Of a stretch of 64,000 nt of DNA, positions 1-9,775 are shown in pieces. Position numbers and translations under genes: made by a program. The stretch lies in contig NZ_FNGH01000007.1 of NCBI RefSeq assembly GCF_900102875.1, positions 166,272-230,271 on the forward strand, read 5' to 3'. Numbering within the stretch: position 1 is the first letter of the stretch; every line of letters starts with the position of its first letter. A model generated the notes under the pieces. It saw nothing but the letters and a program-made list of their open reading frames with translations. It searched no databases and had not been told where the DNA came from. Origin of the DNA: Franzmannia pantelleriensis (GTDB lineage: Bacteria; Pseudomonadota; Gammaproteobacteria; Pseudomonadales; Halomonadaceae).

Positions 1-42
1 GTGGGTACCGACGCGCAGTTGCAACGAGGGTTTCATGGCCAT
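1..42 (-). CDS. rpoN: RNA polymerase sigma-54 factor, 5' end only (partial)
   Basis: Reading leftwards from 42 the frame gives MAMKPSLQLRVGTH and runs off the window edge. MKPSLxL is the typical start of RpoN, where the N-terminal region I contacts activators and core polymerase. Two ATGs are possible, at 42 and 36; the second matches the usual family start better, and neither has a strong Shine-Dalgarno sequence. The position directly after lptB is the conserved lptA-lptB-rpoN order. Only about 14 codons are visible, so the call rests on this short match plus synteny. Confidence 0.75.
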   Translation of the reverse strand, partial: MAMKPSLQLRVGTH

Positions 43-124
43 GAGAGAGACGGCTTCGCTGACAAGTGAGCGATCACGTTAGCTCGCGTCGCGACCCCAT
101 GCAAGCGGATTGACATGAATTCTT

Positions 125-141
125 TGCAATAAGCATGCCAT
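125..141 (-). promoter_or_regulatory. sigma-54-type promoter box 2 upstream of rpoN
   Basis: On the minus strand the sequence is ATGGCATGCTTATTGCA (TGGCAT-N5-TTGCA), one mismatch from the core consensus. It lies one base downstream of box 1 in the same orientation, 18 bases offset. It would start transcription near 114, towards rpoN. Confidence 0.45.
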
Positions 142-142
142 A

Positions 143-159
143 CGCAATTCGTGTGCCAG
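143..159 (-). promoter_or_regulatory. sigma-54-type promoter box 1 upstream of rpoN
   Basis: On the minus strand the sequence is CTGGCACACGAATTGCG, an exact TGGCAC-N5-TTGC core with the invariant GG and GC at the right spacing for -24/-12. It points towards rpoN and would start transcription near 132, about 90 bases before the start codon. This is motif recognition only; no activator site was identified. Confidence 0.55.
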
Positions 160-205
160 CTGTCAATAGTCGCACGTATTTTCATGAGCTTGAGACTGAG
201 TATTC

Positions 206-931
206 TTAGAGTCGGAAGTCTTCGCCGAGATAGACGTCGCGCACTCGCTGGTTGGCCAGGACGTCGGCGGCGCTGCCTTCGGCGATGATTTGACCGTCGC
301 CGACGATATAGGCGCGGTCGCAGATATCCAGGGTCTCGCGAACATTATGGTCGGTAATCAGCACGCCGATATTGCGTGCCTTGAGCTGGCGAATGATGCC
401 CTTGATCTCGCCCACCGAGATCGGGTCGACCCCCGCGAAGGGTTCATCCAGCAGGATGAAAGTCGGTTCGGTGGCCAAGGCTCGGGCAATCTCGACCCGT
501 CGCCGTTCGCCGCCGGACAGGCTCATGCCCAGGTTGTCACGGATATGGGTGACGTGGAACTCCTCGAGTAGCTGCTCGAGGCGAGCGTGGCGGCCGTTGC
601 GGTCAAGGTCCTTGCGGGTTTCGAGGATCGCCATGATGTTGTCTGCCACCGACAGCTTGCGAAACACCGAGGCTTCCTGAGGCAGATAGCCGAGACCGGC
701 CTGGGCGCGTTCGTGCATGGCGGCCCGCGACAGGTCGCGCTCGTCGATGAAGACCTCGCCAGCGTCAGCCTTGACCAGCCCTACGATCATGTAGAACGAG
801 GTGGTCTTGCCCGCGCCGTTGGGGCCGAGCAGGCCGACGATACTGCCCTGATCGATGGCCAGGCTAATGTCGTGTACTACCCGGCGGCGTTTATAGCTCT
901 TGGCCAGGTGGTTGGCGCGAAGGGTCGTCAT
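206..931 (-). CDS. lptB: LPS export ABC transporter ATP-binding protein LptB
   Basis: Cytoplasmic ATPase that powers the LptB2FGC complex extracting LPS from the inner membrane. Visible motifs: Walker A GPNGAGKT (residues 36-43), Q-loop LPQE near 84, signature LSGGE (138-142), Walker B ILLDEP ending at E163, and the switch histidine in TDHN (H195). I chose the ATG at 931 over the one at 937 because an AAGG lies 7 bases upstream and the resulting 241 residues equal the E. coli protein. It follows lptA by 54 bases and precedes rpoN, the standard order. Confidence 0.96.
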   Translation of the reverse strand: MTTLRANHLAKSYKRRRVVHDISLAIDQGSIVGLLGPNGAGKTTSFYMIVGLVKADAGEVFIDERDLSRAAMHERAQAGLGYLPQEASVFRKLSVADNIMAILETRKDLDRNGRHARLEQLLEEFHVTHIRDNLGMSLSGGERRRVEIARALATEPTFILLDEPFAGVDPISVGEIKGIIRQLKARNIGVLITDHNVRETLDICDRAYIVGDGQIIAEGSAADVLANQRVRDVYLGEDFRL

Positions 932-985
932 GCGCATGCCTTGTGTGAAAATACAGAGTGTGGAGACGCGTCGTCGCGTGGTGAA

Positions 986-1495
986 TCAGTTCTGCTCGGG
1001 GTTGAGGGTCATGCGCACGCGTTGACGTTCGCTGCCCTCGACCTCAGAGCGGGCCTGGACCACGCGGCGGTCGAGAAAGTACTCGACGTAGCCGCCGTCG
1101 AAGGTGTCGCGGGCCTGGTGCAGTTCGGCACGATCAATCAACTCCACGCGACGCTCGGCGACGTGGTAGATGATGGTGCGGCCCCAGCCACGCATCAATT
1201 CATCCTCGGGTTGGGGGCGTTGTTCCACGTAGGCACGTTCACCGGTAGCGGTGATCCGCGAGACCTCGCCGGCATCGTTGCGGCGTATCTCGACGCGGTC
1301 GCCGGTGACCTGTAGCGTGCCCTGGCGTATATCCACATCGCCGGTATAGACCGCGGTACCGGCGCGATCGTCGAGATCGAGCTGGTCGGCGGTGACATCG
1401 ATCGGTTGGCTGGCATCCTGGCTTTGAGCAAGGGCAGGAGCGCTACTCAGCAGCAGCCAGGCGGCCAGTACGAGTGTCAGGTGTGATCGCCTCAT
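986..1495 (-). CDS. lptA: Periplasmic LPS bridge protein LptA
   Basis: Predicted 169-residue periplasmic protein of the OstA/LptA family. It forms the beta-jellyroll bridge carrying LPS from LptC to LptD. The first 24 residues are a classic signal peptide (MRRS, hydrophobic stretch, cleavage after ALA-Q). The mature part begins QPIDVTADQLDLDD and contains the repeated 'VYTGDVDIRQGTLQVTGD' type strands of the fold. The start at 1495 overlaps the lptC stop as ATGA, so the two are translationally coupled. The open frame extends further upstream, but that part lies inside lptC. Confidence 0.95.
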   Translation of the reverse strand: MRRSHLTLVLAAWLLLSSAPALAQSQDASQPIDVTADQLDLDDRAGTAVYTGDVDIRQGTLQVTGDRVEIRRNDAGEVSRITATGERAYVEQRPQPEDELMRGWGRTIIYHVAERRVELIDRAELHQARDTFDGGYVEYFLDRRVVQARSEVEGSERQRVRMTLNPEQN

Positions 1496-2082
1496 GATGC
1501 GGGTTCCTCGGAGACTGCGGGGGGGTGGTGGCCGCGCACGTTGTCGGTCAGACGCATGCGGTCTTCGTCGAACCAGGCGTCGAAGCGCTCGCCGCGGGTC
1601 CACTGTGGCGGTTGGAACAAGGTAGCAGTGGTTTCGCTGAAGGCGTGGCCGATATCGAGGTCGACGTGCAGCACGTCGGTCTCCAGTCGCCAGCCTTCGT
1701 CGGGGGCTTCCAACCAGGCATTACCGGACAGCGTCAGCCGTTCGCTGCCGGGGCCCAGGGTGCCGATGTCGCCGTAGCCGAACCAGGTGCGGTCCTCGCG
1801 GTCGAGCAGCCGACTGACCGGCGTCTGGGTGCGGGTCACGTCGTCATGGGGGGTGTGCACCAGGCGCGGCGTTTCGAGGCGCTGATGGGGGCGGCCCTGG
1901 GTGTCGAAGCGGGTCATGGTAGCGTCTTCGAGGTAGTAGTCGGGCTCACCGGCCTCGTCGCGGGGCACTGGGCCGGGACCAAAGCTGTCGCGCTGCTCGA
2001 GCAGCGCCAGCACGCCGCCCAGCAGCAGCAAAACCAGCAGCAGCCCCAGCTTGTAAGAAGGGCGAGGCAGGCGGATGACCAT
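1492..2082 (-). CDS. lptC: LPS export protein LptC
   Basis: 196-residue bitopic inner-membrane protein that receives LPS from LptBFG and passes it to LptA. A single membrane anchor follows a short basic N-terminus (residues 10-26, LGLLLVLLLLGGVLALL). The rest is periplasmic and contains the usual 'YYLEDATMTRFDTQGRP' start of the LptC fold. It begins 3 bases after kdsC and overlaps lptA by 4 bases, in the conserved kdsD-kdsC-lptC-lptA-lptB operon. Confidence 0.94.
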   Translation of the reverse strand: MVIRLPRPSYKLGLLLVLLLLGGVLALLEQRDSFGPGPVPRDEAGEPDYYLEDATMTRFDTQGRPHQRLETPRLVHTPHDDVTRTQTPVSRLLDREDRTWFGYGDIGTLGPGSERLTLSGNAWLEAPDEGWRLETDVLHVDLDIGHAFSETTATLFQPPQWTRGERFDAWFDEDRMRLTDNVRGHHPPAVSEEPAS

Positions 2083-2085
2083 GGC

Positions 2086-2643
2086 TCAGCGTTTCCCGTG
2101 CAGGAAGGTGTCGACCACCGCTCCCCAGTGGCCCTGGGCCTGCAGCAGCGCGTCACACACCTCGCGCACCGCACCGTGTCCACCGTGGCGCTGGGTGACC
2201 CAGTCGGCGTGGGCGCGAATGTAGTCTGGCGCATTGGGCACGCTGATGCCGAGCCCGGCGCGCTTGATGGCGGCAAGGTCGGGGAGATCATCGCCGCCGT
2301 AGGCGGCTTGCTCGAGTTCCAGGCCGAGGCGTTGGCAGAGTTCGCGCAGTGCGGCGAGCTTGTCCTCCCGGCCCTGCAGGACGTGGTCGATGCCTAGCGC
2401 CGCGGCGCGCTGGCTTACCATCGGCGAGTCGCGGCCGGTGATCAGGGCGACCTCCAGGCCAGCCTGGCGCAGCAGCTTGATACCGTGTCCATCCTGGGTA
2501 TGAAATGCCTTGATCTCGATGCCGTCGGCCTGAAAGTAGAGGCGACCATCGGTAAACACGCCATCGACGTCCAGTGCCAGCAGGCGGATGTGACGTGCCT
2601 GGTCGATCAGTGCCGGGGGTAGGGCCGGGGTGTCGGGACTCAT
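2086..2643 (-). CDS. kdsC: 3-deoxy-D-manno-octulosonate 8-phosphate phosphatase KdsC
   Basis: HAD-superfamily phosphatase (185 residues) that releases phosphate from Kdo-8-phosphate in Kdo synthesis. HAD motif I is LLALDVDGVFTDG with nucleophile and acid aspartates D25 and D27. Motif II is in ALITGRDS. The metal-binding motif IV is in YGGDDLPDL. The compact size without a cap domain is typical of KdsC tetramers. It lies between kdsD and lptC, supplying Kdo to the LPS that its neighbours export. Confidence 0.95.
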   Translation of the reverse strand: MSPDTPALPPALIDQARHIRLLALDVDGVFTDGRLYFQADGIEIKAFHTQDGHGIKLLRQAGLEVALITGRDSPMVSQRAAALGIDHVLQGREDKLAALRELCQRLGLELEQAAYGGDDLPDLAAIKRAGLGISVPNAPDYIRAHADWVTQRHGGHGAVREVCDALLQAQGHWGAVVDTFLHGKR

Positions 2644-2651
2644 TCAGCCTC

Positions 2652-3632
2652 CTAGATGACGCCGCTAGTGAGCAGGTCGTGCATGTGCAGGGCGCCTACC
2701 GGTCGGCCCTGGTCGTCGACCACCGCCAAGGCGGTGATGCGGTTGTCTTCCATCACGCGTACCGCCTCGGCGGCCAGCACCTCGGCGCCGATACGTTTGC
2801 CGGGCCGGGTCATGACATCGTCGACGCTAAGGGGGCGCAGGTCGGCATATTGATCGAGCGTACGCCGCAGGTCGCCGTCGGTATAGACCCCGGCCAGCAG
2901 ACCCTGTTCATCCACCACGCAGGTAAAGCCGAGGCCCTGGCGGGTGATCTCGAGCAGTGCGTCGCGCAGTGGGCTGCCGAGCGGCACCTGGGGCAGGCGG
3001 CTGCCCTGGTGCATCAGGTCGCCGACCTTGAGCAGCAGGCGTCGGCCGAGGCTGCCGCCGGGGTGCGACAGGGCGAACTCCTCGGCGGTGAAGCCGCGTG
3101 CCTCGAGCAGCGCCACCGCCAGCGCATCGCCCAGCGCCAGTGCGGCGGTGGTCGAGGATGTGGGCGCCAGATCGAGGGGGCAGGCCTCGCGGGCCACGGT
3201 GGCATTGAGGTGTGCCTCGGCATGCCGCGCCAGGGTCGAGCCGGGACGCCCGGTCATGCTGATCAGCGGGGTGCCCATGCGTTTGAGCAGCGGCAGCAGG
3301 GCGGTGACTTCGCTGGTCTCGCCGGAGTTGGACAGCGCCAGTACCACGTCGCCGCGGGTGATCATGCCCAGATCGCCGTGGCTGGCCTCGCCGGGGTGGA
3401 CGAAGAACGCCGGCGTACCGGTGCTGGCCAGGGTGGCGGCGATCTTGCCGGCGATATGCCCCGACTTGCCCATGCCGGTCACTACCACCCGGCCTCGACA
3501 ATCGAGCATCAGCTGACAGGCACGGTCGAAGTCGGCGTCCAGTTGGGCGCTGAGGGCTGCGATGGCCTGCTGCTCCAGGTCCAGGGTGCGGCAGGCGCTG
3601 GTACGAAACGCGGAAGCGTGGGTGTCGGTCAT
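2652..3632 (-). CDS. kdsD: D-arabinose 5-phosphate isomerase KdsD
   Basis: Converts ribulose-5-phosphate to arabinose-5-phosphate, the first step towards Kdo. An N-terminal SIS domain (about residues 40-175; GRVVVTGMGKSGHIAGK, then LSNSGETSEV) is followed by two CBS domains (about 200-326; GVYTDGDLRR marks the first). The start at 3632 gives 326 residues, close to the 328 of E. coli KdsD. A longer open frame upstream lacks family similarity. The ribosome-binding site is weak. It ends 8 bases before kdsC. Confidence 0.95.
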   Translation of the reverse strand: MTDTHASAFRTSACRTLDLEQQAIAALSAQLDADFDRACQLMLDCRGRVVVTGMGKSGHIAGKIAATLASTGTPAFFVHPGEASHGDLGMITRGDVVLALSNSGETSEVTALLPLLKRMGTPLISMTGRPGSTLARHAEAHLNATVAREACPLDLAPTSSTTAALALGDALAVALLEARGFTAEEFALSHPGGSLGRRLLLKVGDLMHQGSRLPQVPLGSPLRDALLEITRQGLGFTCVVDEQGLLAGVYTDGDLRRTLDQYADLRPLSVDDVMTRPGKRIGAEVLAAEAVRVMEDNRITALAVVDDQGRPVGALHMHDLLTSGVI

Positions 3633-3699
3633 GGCGATGATTGTTGCCGGTTGTGGCGCGGGGCTCAAGTCGGGCGCCGCACGAGTGTTGGAGAAGCGC

Positions 3700-4635
3700 T
3701 CAGTGAGACAGCGCAAGCCAGCCGAGATAGCCGACATATAGCAGCGTCAGCGCGCCGCCGGGCAGACGGCCGATGGCCCCGTGGCGCTGCCATAGTAGCA
3801 GGGCGCCGAGCAGCAGCGTCAGTGTCAGCATGGTTGGGAAATCGCGACTGGCAGCCGCCGGGTCGATGGGGCCGGGGGCCAGCATGCCGGGAATCGGCAG
3901 CACGGCGAGCATGTTGAACAGATTGGAGCCAATGACGTTACCGATGGCGATATCGTGATGGCGCTTGAGCGCACTCGAGACGCAGGCGGCCAGCTCCGGC
4001 AGGCTGGTGCCAATCGCCACGATGGTCAGGCCGATCACCAGCTCGCTGATGCCGAATCCGCGGGCGAGTTCGCTGGCTCCCCACACCAGCAGGCGCGAAC
4101 TGACCACCAGTAGTGCCAGGGTCAGGGTCAGCCAGGCCAGCGCCTTGGCCAGGGTCATGTCGGGCACCTGCTCCGGGGCTGCCTCGTCGGGAGTATCGGC
4201 GCGAAACAGCCACCACAGGCTAAATATCAGTAGGGCGAGAAGGAACAGCGCATCGAAACGGCCGAGAATGCCGTTGGCCAACGCATAGCCGGCCAGTCCC
4301 GTGGCGCCGAGCAGTAGCGGTAGTTCGCGGCGTACGATGGAGAAACGTACTGGGATCGGCGCTACCAGCGCGGTGACTCCCAGTACCAGGCCGATGTTAG
4401 CGATATTGGAACCCAGCGCGTTGCCGGTGGCGAGGTTAGGGATCCCGTCCAGCGCGGCCATGATCGAGACCAGAATCTCCGGCGCCGAGGTGCCCAGTGC
4501 GACGATGGTCATGCCGATCAGCAGGGTGCTCATGCCGGCGCGGTGGGCGGTGGCGGCAGCCGCGCCGACGAAACGGTCGGCGCTCCACAGCAGGCCGATC
4601 AGGCCAACCAGAATAGTGATCAGGGGTAGCAGCAT
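3700..4635 (-). CDS. yrbG: Calcium/sodium antiporter family protein (YrbG-like)
   Basis: 311-residue integral membrane protein of the cation/Ca2+ exchanger family. Two inverted halves each carry the alpha-repeat signature: IVALGTSAPEILVS near the N-terminus and IVAIGTSLPELAA in the second half, each followed by GNxxGSNxxN (GNALGSNIANI, GNVIGSNLFNM). The start at 4635 (MLLPLITILVG) matches the family. It is the first gene of the kdsD-lptB run, as yrbG is in E. coli. The transported ion has not been shown for most homologues. Confidence 0.9.
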   Translation of the reverse strand: MLLPLITILVGLIGLLWSADRFVGAAAATAHRAGMSTLLIGMTIVALGTSAPEILVSIMAALDGIPNLATGNALGSNIANIGLVLGVTALVAPIPVRFSIVRRELPLLLGATGLAGYALANGILGRFDALFLLALLIFSLWWLFRADTPDEAAPEQVPDMTLAKALAWLTLTLALLVVSSRLLVWGASELARGFGISELVIGLTIVAIGTSLPELAACVSSALKRHHDIAIGNVIGSNLFNMLAVLPIPGMLAPGPIDPAAASRDFPTMLTLTLLLGALLLWQRHGAIGRLPGGALTLLYVGYLGWLALSH

Positions 4636-4679
4636 GATGACAGCAGGCGGTCCGGCGCGTGATAAATGAGAAGGCGCCA

Positions 4680-4708
4680 ATTAAACGCCGCTTGGATCGG
4701 GGGTGCAA
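4680..4708 (-). promoter_or_regulatory. Candidate sigma-70 promoter for the yrbG-kds-lpt operon
   Basis: On the minus strand TTGCAC (4708-4703), a 17-base spacer and TTTAAT (4685-4680) form a plausible -35/-10 pair. Transcription would start near 4673, about 40 bases before yrbG. The -10 matches consensus in 5 of 6 positions and the -35 in 3 of 6. Confidence 0.45.
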
Positions 4709-4811
4709 GGTTGCGATGGGGCGCGAATGATGCGATGCCGCAACTCTCGCTGGCGAGGGCTGTCGCAGTTAGGATACGATGTTCGATAATTTTTCGACGA
4801 GACGGCATGCG

Positions 4812-5624
4812 ATGAGTGATTCGCCCTTCGTGGTGATCGATGGTCTGCATTTCTCTCGCGGTGACAAGGATATCTTCCGTGGCGTGTCGCTGACCATTCC
4901 ACGTGGCAAGATCACTGCGATCATGGGGCCCAGCGGCACCGGCAAGACCACACTGTTGAAGCTGATCGGCGGTCAGTTGACCCCGGAGGCTGGACGCGTG
5001 TGCATCGATGGTCAAGAGGTGCATGCGCTGTCGCGCAAGGCGCTGTTCCGGCTACGTCGGCGCATGGGGATGCTGTTCCAGAGCGGCGCCCTGTTCTCTG
5101 ATCTGAGCGTGTTCGAGAACGTTGCCTTCCCGCTACGGGTGCATACCGACCTGCCCGAGTCGATGGTTCGCGATCTGGTGCTGATGAAACTCGAGGCGGT
5201 TGGCCTGCGCGGCGCCAGATCGCTGATGCCCTCCGAGCTGTCGGGCGGCATGACCCGCCGGGTGGCATTGGCCCGGGCGCTGGCCCTGGACCCCGAGTTG
5301 ATCCTCTATGACGAGCCATTCGTTGGCCAGGACCCGATCTCGATGGGGGTGCTGGTGCAGCTGATCAAGCGCGTCAACGAGGCGCTGGGACTGACCGCGG
5401 TGGTGGTCTCCCACGATATCAAGGAGACGCTGTCGATTGCCGACTACGTGTATGTGATTGCCGACGGCCAGGTCATGGCCCACGGCACGCCGGCGACCCT
5501 CGATGTCGATCAGGATCCGCGGGTCAGTCAGTTCGTGCACGGCGAGCCCGACGGGCCGGTGCCGTTCCACTACCCGGCCCCGGATTTTCGTCACGACATG
5601 CTGGATGCAGGGGGCGTGCGATGA
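4812..5624 (+). CDS. mlaF: Phospholipid ABC transporter ATP-binding protein MlaF
   Basis: ATPase of the inner-membrane MlaFEDB complex that moves phospholipids between the inner membrane and MlaC. Walker A is GPSGTGKT, the signature is LSGGMTRR (the Mla-type variant with M), and Walker B is LILYDEP followed by VGQDPIS, typical of MlaF. The ATG at 4812 gives 270 residues, matching E. coli (269); an in-frame ATG at 4779 would add 11 residues. It overlaps mlaE by 4 bases and is transcribed divergently from yrbG. Confidence 0.95.
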   Translation: MSDSPFVVIDGLHFSRGDKDIFRGVSLTIPRGKITAIMGPSGTGKTTLLKLIGGQLTPEAGRVCIDGQEVHALSRKALFRLRRRMGMLFQSGALFSDLSVFENVAFPLRVHTDLPESMVRDLVLMKLEAVGLRGARSLMPSELSGGMTRRVALARALALDPELILYDEPFVGQDPISMGVLVQLIKRVNEALGLTAVVVSHDIKETLSIADYVYVIADGQVMAHGTPATLDVDQDPRVSQFVHGEPDGPVPFHYPAPDFRHDMLDAGGVR

Positions 5625-6403
5625 TCCGCCAACTCACGGCGCTGGGCCGGCGCGGCTGCGAGGTCCTCGAGGCGCTGGGGCGGGCCGGGATGTTCCTGGC
5701 TCAGTCGTCGCTGGGGGTGCCGTCCCGCGAAGGGGTCTATCTGTGGCTGCGCCAGATGCATTTCGTTGGCGTGCTGTCGCTGGCCATCGTGCTGGTGTCG
5801 GGGCTGTTCATCGGCATGGTGCTGGCGTTGCAGGGCTACACCATTCTGGTCGATTTCGGCGCCGAGCAGGCGCTGGGACAGATGGTGGCGCTGTCGCTGC
5901 TGCGCGAGCTCTCGCCGGTGGTGGCGGCGCTACTGTTCGCCGGTCGTGCTGGCTCGGCGCTGACCGCTGAGATCGGTCTGATGAAGGCCACCGAGCAGCT
6001 CACCAGCATGGAGATGATCGGCGTCGATCCGCTGCGGCGGATCGTAGCGCCGCGGCTGTGGGCGGGTTTCGTGGCGCTGCCGCTGCTCACCATCGGTTTC
6101 AGCGTGGTCGGCATCTACGGCGGCTACCTGGTGGGCGTCGAGTGGCTCGGCGTCTTCGACGGCTCCTACTGGGGCAACATGCAGTCCAGCGTCGATTTCA
6201 TCGCTGACGTTGGCAACGGCATGGTCAAGAGCCTGGTATTCGCCCTGGTGGTGACCTGGATTGCGGTGTTCCAGGGCTATGACCTGATCCCTACCTCCGA
6301 GGGCATTTCACGGGCCACCACGCGCACCGTGGTCTACTCCTCGCTGGCCGTATTGGGGCTGGATTTCGTATTGACCGCGGTAATGTTCGGCGGGCTGTCA
6401 TGA
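5621..6403 (+). CDS. mlaE: Phospholipid ABC transporter permease MlaE
   Basis: 260-residue MlaE/DUF140 permease with about five membrane segments. It forms the transmembrane part of MlaFEDB. The characteristic block [21 protein letters not shown] and the following '[21 protein letters not shown]' coupling helix are intact. Its ATG overlaps the mlaF stop (ATGA), and mlaD follows 16 bases later. Confidence 0.95.
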   Translation: MIRQLTALGRRGCEVLEALGRAGMFLAQSSLGVPSREGVYLWLRQMHFVGVLSLAIVLVSGLFIGMVLALQGYTILVDFGAEQALGQMVALSLLRELSPVVAALLFAGRAGSALTAEIGLMKATEQLTSMEMIGVDPLRRIVAPRLWAGFVALPLLTIGFSVVGIYGGYLVGVEWLGVFDGSYWGNMQSSVDFIADVGNGMVKSLVFALVVTWIAVFQGYDLIPTSEGISRATTRTVVYSSLAVLGLDFVLTAVMFGGLS

Positions 6404-6419
6404 TCAGCGGAGACAAGGC

Positions 6420-6884
6420 ATGAAGCGCAGCAAGATGATGGAACTCGGTGTCGGGCTGTTCATGCTCGCAGGGATCCTGGGGCTGGTATTTCTCGGCCTG
6501 CGGGTCAGCGGGCTGACGTTCACGCCACCCGGCGACACCTTCACTCTGGAGGCCAATTTCTCGAATATCGGCGGTCTCAAGCCGCGCGCTCGGGTAACCA
6601 TGGCCGGTGTCAATGTCGGGCGGGTCTCGGCCATCGAACTGGACACCGACTGGTACGACGCGCGGGTGGTGATGGAGTTGGATGGTGAGCTCGAAGGCCG
6701 TCTGTCGCGAGACACCACGGCGGCGATTCTGACCTCAGGCCTGCTCGGCGAACAGTATGTCGGTCTATCGGTGGGCGGCGACCCGGAAACGCTGGCGGAT
6801 GGCGACAGCATCCGCGATACCCAATCGGCACTGGTGCTGGAAGAACTCATCCAGCAATTCGTGTCCAACATGGTCAGTGACTGA
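6420..6884 (+). CDS. mlaD: MCE-domain substrate-binding subunit MlaD
   Basis: 154-residue protein with one N-terminal membrane anchor (residues 9-27) and one MCE domain (about 37-115, beginning FTLEANFSNIGGLKPRARV). MlaD hexamers form the periplasmic ring of the Mla transporter. The short hydrophobic C-terminus (LVLEELIQQF) is the helix that lines the central pore in E. coli MlaD. It ends 23 bases before the preferred mlaC start. Confidence 0.94.
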   Translation: MKRSKMMELGVGLFMLAGILGLVFLGLRVSGLTFTPPGDTFTLEANFSNIGGLKPRARVTMAGVNVGRVSAIELDTDWYDARVVMELDGELEGRLSRDTTAAILTSGLLGEQYVGLSVGGDPETLADGDSIRDTQSALVLEELIQQFVSNMVSD

Positions 6885-6907
6885 TGACGTTAGTTCATGG
6901 AGGTGTT

Positions 6908-7606
6908 ATGCGCGCGGCGTACAGGCATTACTTGTCTGCTGTGGTGGCCCTGTTGGCTGCCTTGGCAATGTCGATGGTCGGGCCGGCCCAGGCCCAGCAG
7001 CCCAGCCAGACCCCGGAGGAGCTGATTCGTACCAGCATCGATGAGCTGATGGGCGAGATCGAGGGGCGTCGGGACTACTTTGCCGACAACCTCGATGAAC
7101 TCGAGGCGTTGGTCGACGACAACTTGGATAGTATCGCCGACTTCCGCTATATCGGGGCCAGCGTGATGGGGCGCTACTTCCAGAACGCCACCCCCGAACA
7201 GCGCAGCCGTTTCGCCAGGACCTTTCGCCAGACGCTGATCGATACCTATACCAAGGGCCTGGTGACCTTCGACTATCGCGAGCTGCGGGTGCTCGACAAT
7301 CAGCGCGAGTCGCGTCACGAGGATCAGGCCAGCGTGGCCATGGAGGTGGTGGCCACCAGCGGTCAGGTCTATCCGGTCAGCTACTCGCTGCGGCTCAGCG
7401 ACGGCGAGTGGAAAGTGGTCAATGTGATCGTCAACGGTATCAATCTGGGGCTGACCTTCCGCAATCAGTTCGATCAGGCGATGCGCGATCATGGTCGCGA
7501 CTACGACGCGGTGATCGACGGATGGGCACCCGAGGTGGGGTCGACGAACTCGAGGAGGGCGGCTCGGCATGAGTTGCCTGCTGGAGGAGGGCGGCGTGCG
7601 CCTTGA
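6908..7606 (+). CDS. mlaC: Periplasmic phospholipid shuttle MlaC
   Basis: 232-residue soluble periplasmic lipid carrier between the outer-membrane MlaA complex and MlaFEDB. The start at 6908 has GGAGG 5 bases upstream; an in-frame ATG at 6884 does not fit a signal peptide as well. The signal peptide ends at AQA-QQ (about residues 1-30). The mature protein has the Ttg2D/MlaC pattern, with RYFQNATPEQRSRF in the middle and WKVVNVIVNGINLGLTFRNQF near the C-terminus. Its last codons overlap mlaB. Confidence 0.94.
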   Translation: MRAAYRHYLSAVVALLAALAMSMVGPAQAQQPSQTPEELIRTSIDELMGEIEGRRDYFADNLDELEALVDDNLDSIADFRYIGASVMGRYFQNATPEQRSRFARTFRQTLIDTYTKGLVTFDYRELRVLDNQRESRHEDQASVAMEVVATSGQVYPVSYSLRLSDGEWKVVNVIVNGINLGLTFRNQFDQAMRDHGRDYDAVIDGWAPEVGSTNSRRAARHELPAGGGRRAP

Positions 7607-7901
7607 CGCCGAAGGCGCGCGCCTGGCGGTCAGCGGGGACGTTGATTTCGAGGTCGCCGCCGCGCTCGCCGCAAGCGGTAACGATTGGCTCGCCGAGCAG
7701 TCATCGGCAACCCGTCTGGTGCTCGACCTGAGTGGCGTCGAGCGGGTCAGCAGCGCGGCGCTGAGTGTGCTGCTCGAATGGACCCGCTGCGCCGAGGCCA
7801 CTGGCCTGGTGATCGACCGCGTAACCCTATCGGCGCCGCTGGCGCGCCTGACACGCATGGCGGGCCTCGACGCTCTACTCCCCGAGGCCGCCGCGGCCTG
7901 A
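7569..7901 (+). CDS. mlaB: STAS-domain subunit MlaB
   Basis: Small cytoplasmic STAS protein (110 residues from this ATG) that binds MlaF and is needed for transporter assembly. The STAS core reads LVLDLSGVERVSSAALSVLLEW, including the conserved S-S before the helix. It overlaps mlaC by 38 bases from this ATG. An in-frame GTG at 7596 has a stronger GGAGGAGG 5 bases upstream and would give 101 residues, closer to E. coli MlaB, so the start is uncertain. Confidence 0.88.
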   Translation: MSCLLEEGGVRLDAEGARLAVSGDVDFEVAAALAASGNDWLAEQSSATRLVLDLSGVERVSSAALSVLLEWTRCAEATGLVIDRVTLSAPLARLTRMAGLDALLPEAAAA

Positions 7902-7950
7902 AGCCTATCCTTGCCAGGCTCTCCTTGGCTGTTCCTAGAGGCTGGCGCCG

Positions 7951-8091
7951 TTGCTGTTAGCGAGGGACGCCGGGGGCAGGTCGAAGAGGGGGTTCTGCGC
8001 CATGGATGGCGCAGGTAGCGCCCAGGGACGGTTTACAGCGCCCCCTCGTAGGCCTGCCGACGGATCAGTCTCGAGCGATGCTGCTATTTGC
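7951..8091 (+). repeat. Dispersed structured intergenic repeat, copy A (short form)
   Basis: About 141 bases sharing both flanks with copies at 15925 and 25730 but lacking the central hairpins. Closing stems: GGCAGG (7975-7980) with CCTGCC (8053-8058), and GAGGGGG (7986-7992) with CCCCCTC (8041-8047). Both stems carry compensatory changes relative to copy C. Inside, TGCGCCAT/ATGGCGCA is a perfect inverted repeat, and GGCGC-AGGTA-GCGCC is the shared small hairpin. With the terminator at 8107 it accounts for most of the 327-base gap between mlaB and ibaG. Short open frames across it look spurious. Confidence 0.85.
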
Positions 8092-8106
8092 ACTTACCGC
8101 GTTAAT

Positions 8107-8139
8107 CGCCCCCTTGGCATCGCCAAGCGGGGCGCTTTT
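8107..8139 (+). terminator. Intrinsic terminator after the mla operon
   Basis: CGCCCCCTTGGC, loop ATC, GCCAAGCGGGGCG (12 pairs with one bulged C), followed by CTTTT at 8135-8139. It lies just after repeat copy A and 90 bases before ibaG. Confidence 0.7.
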
Positions 8140-8228
8140 GATTACCATTGGAACCCATTTGCGCCCCGCGTGCTCGCTGCACGCCGATGACGGCGCCGAT
8201 TCGCATTATTCAGAGGAGACCTCCGCGC

Positions 8229-9754
<1,526 letters not shown>

Positions 9755-9775
9755 ATGACCGACGTGAGTTAGCTG

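Noticed and set aside
4760..4790. A GATAAT box before mlaF as its promoter
   Set aside because: No acceptable -35 hexamer at 16-19 bases upstream; left unassigned.
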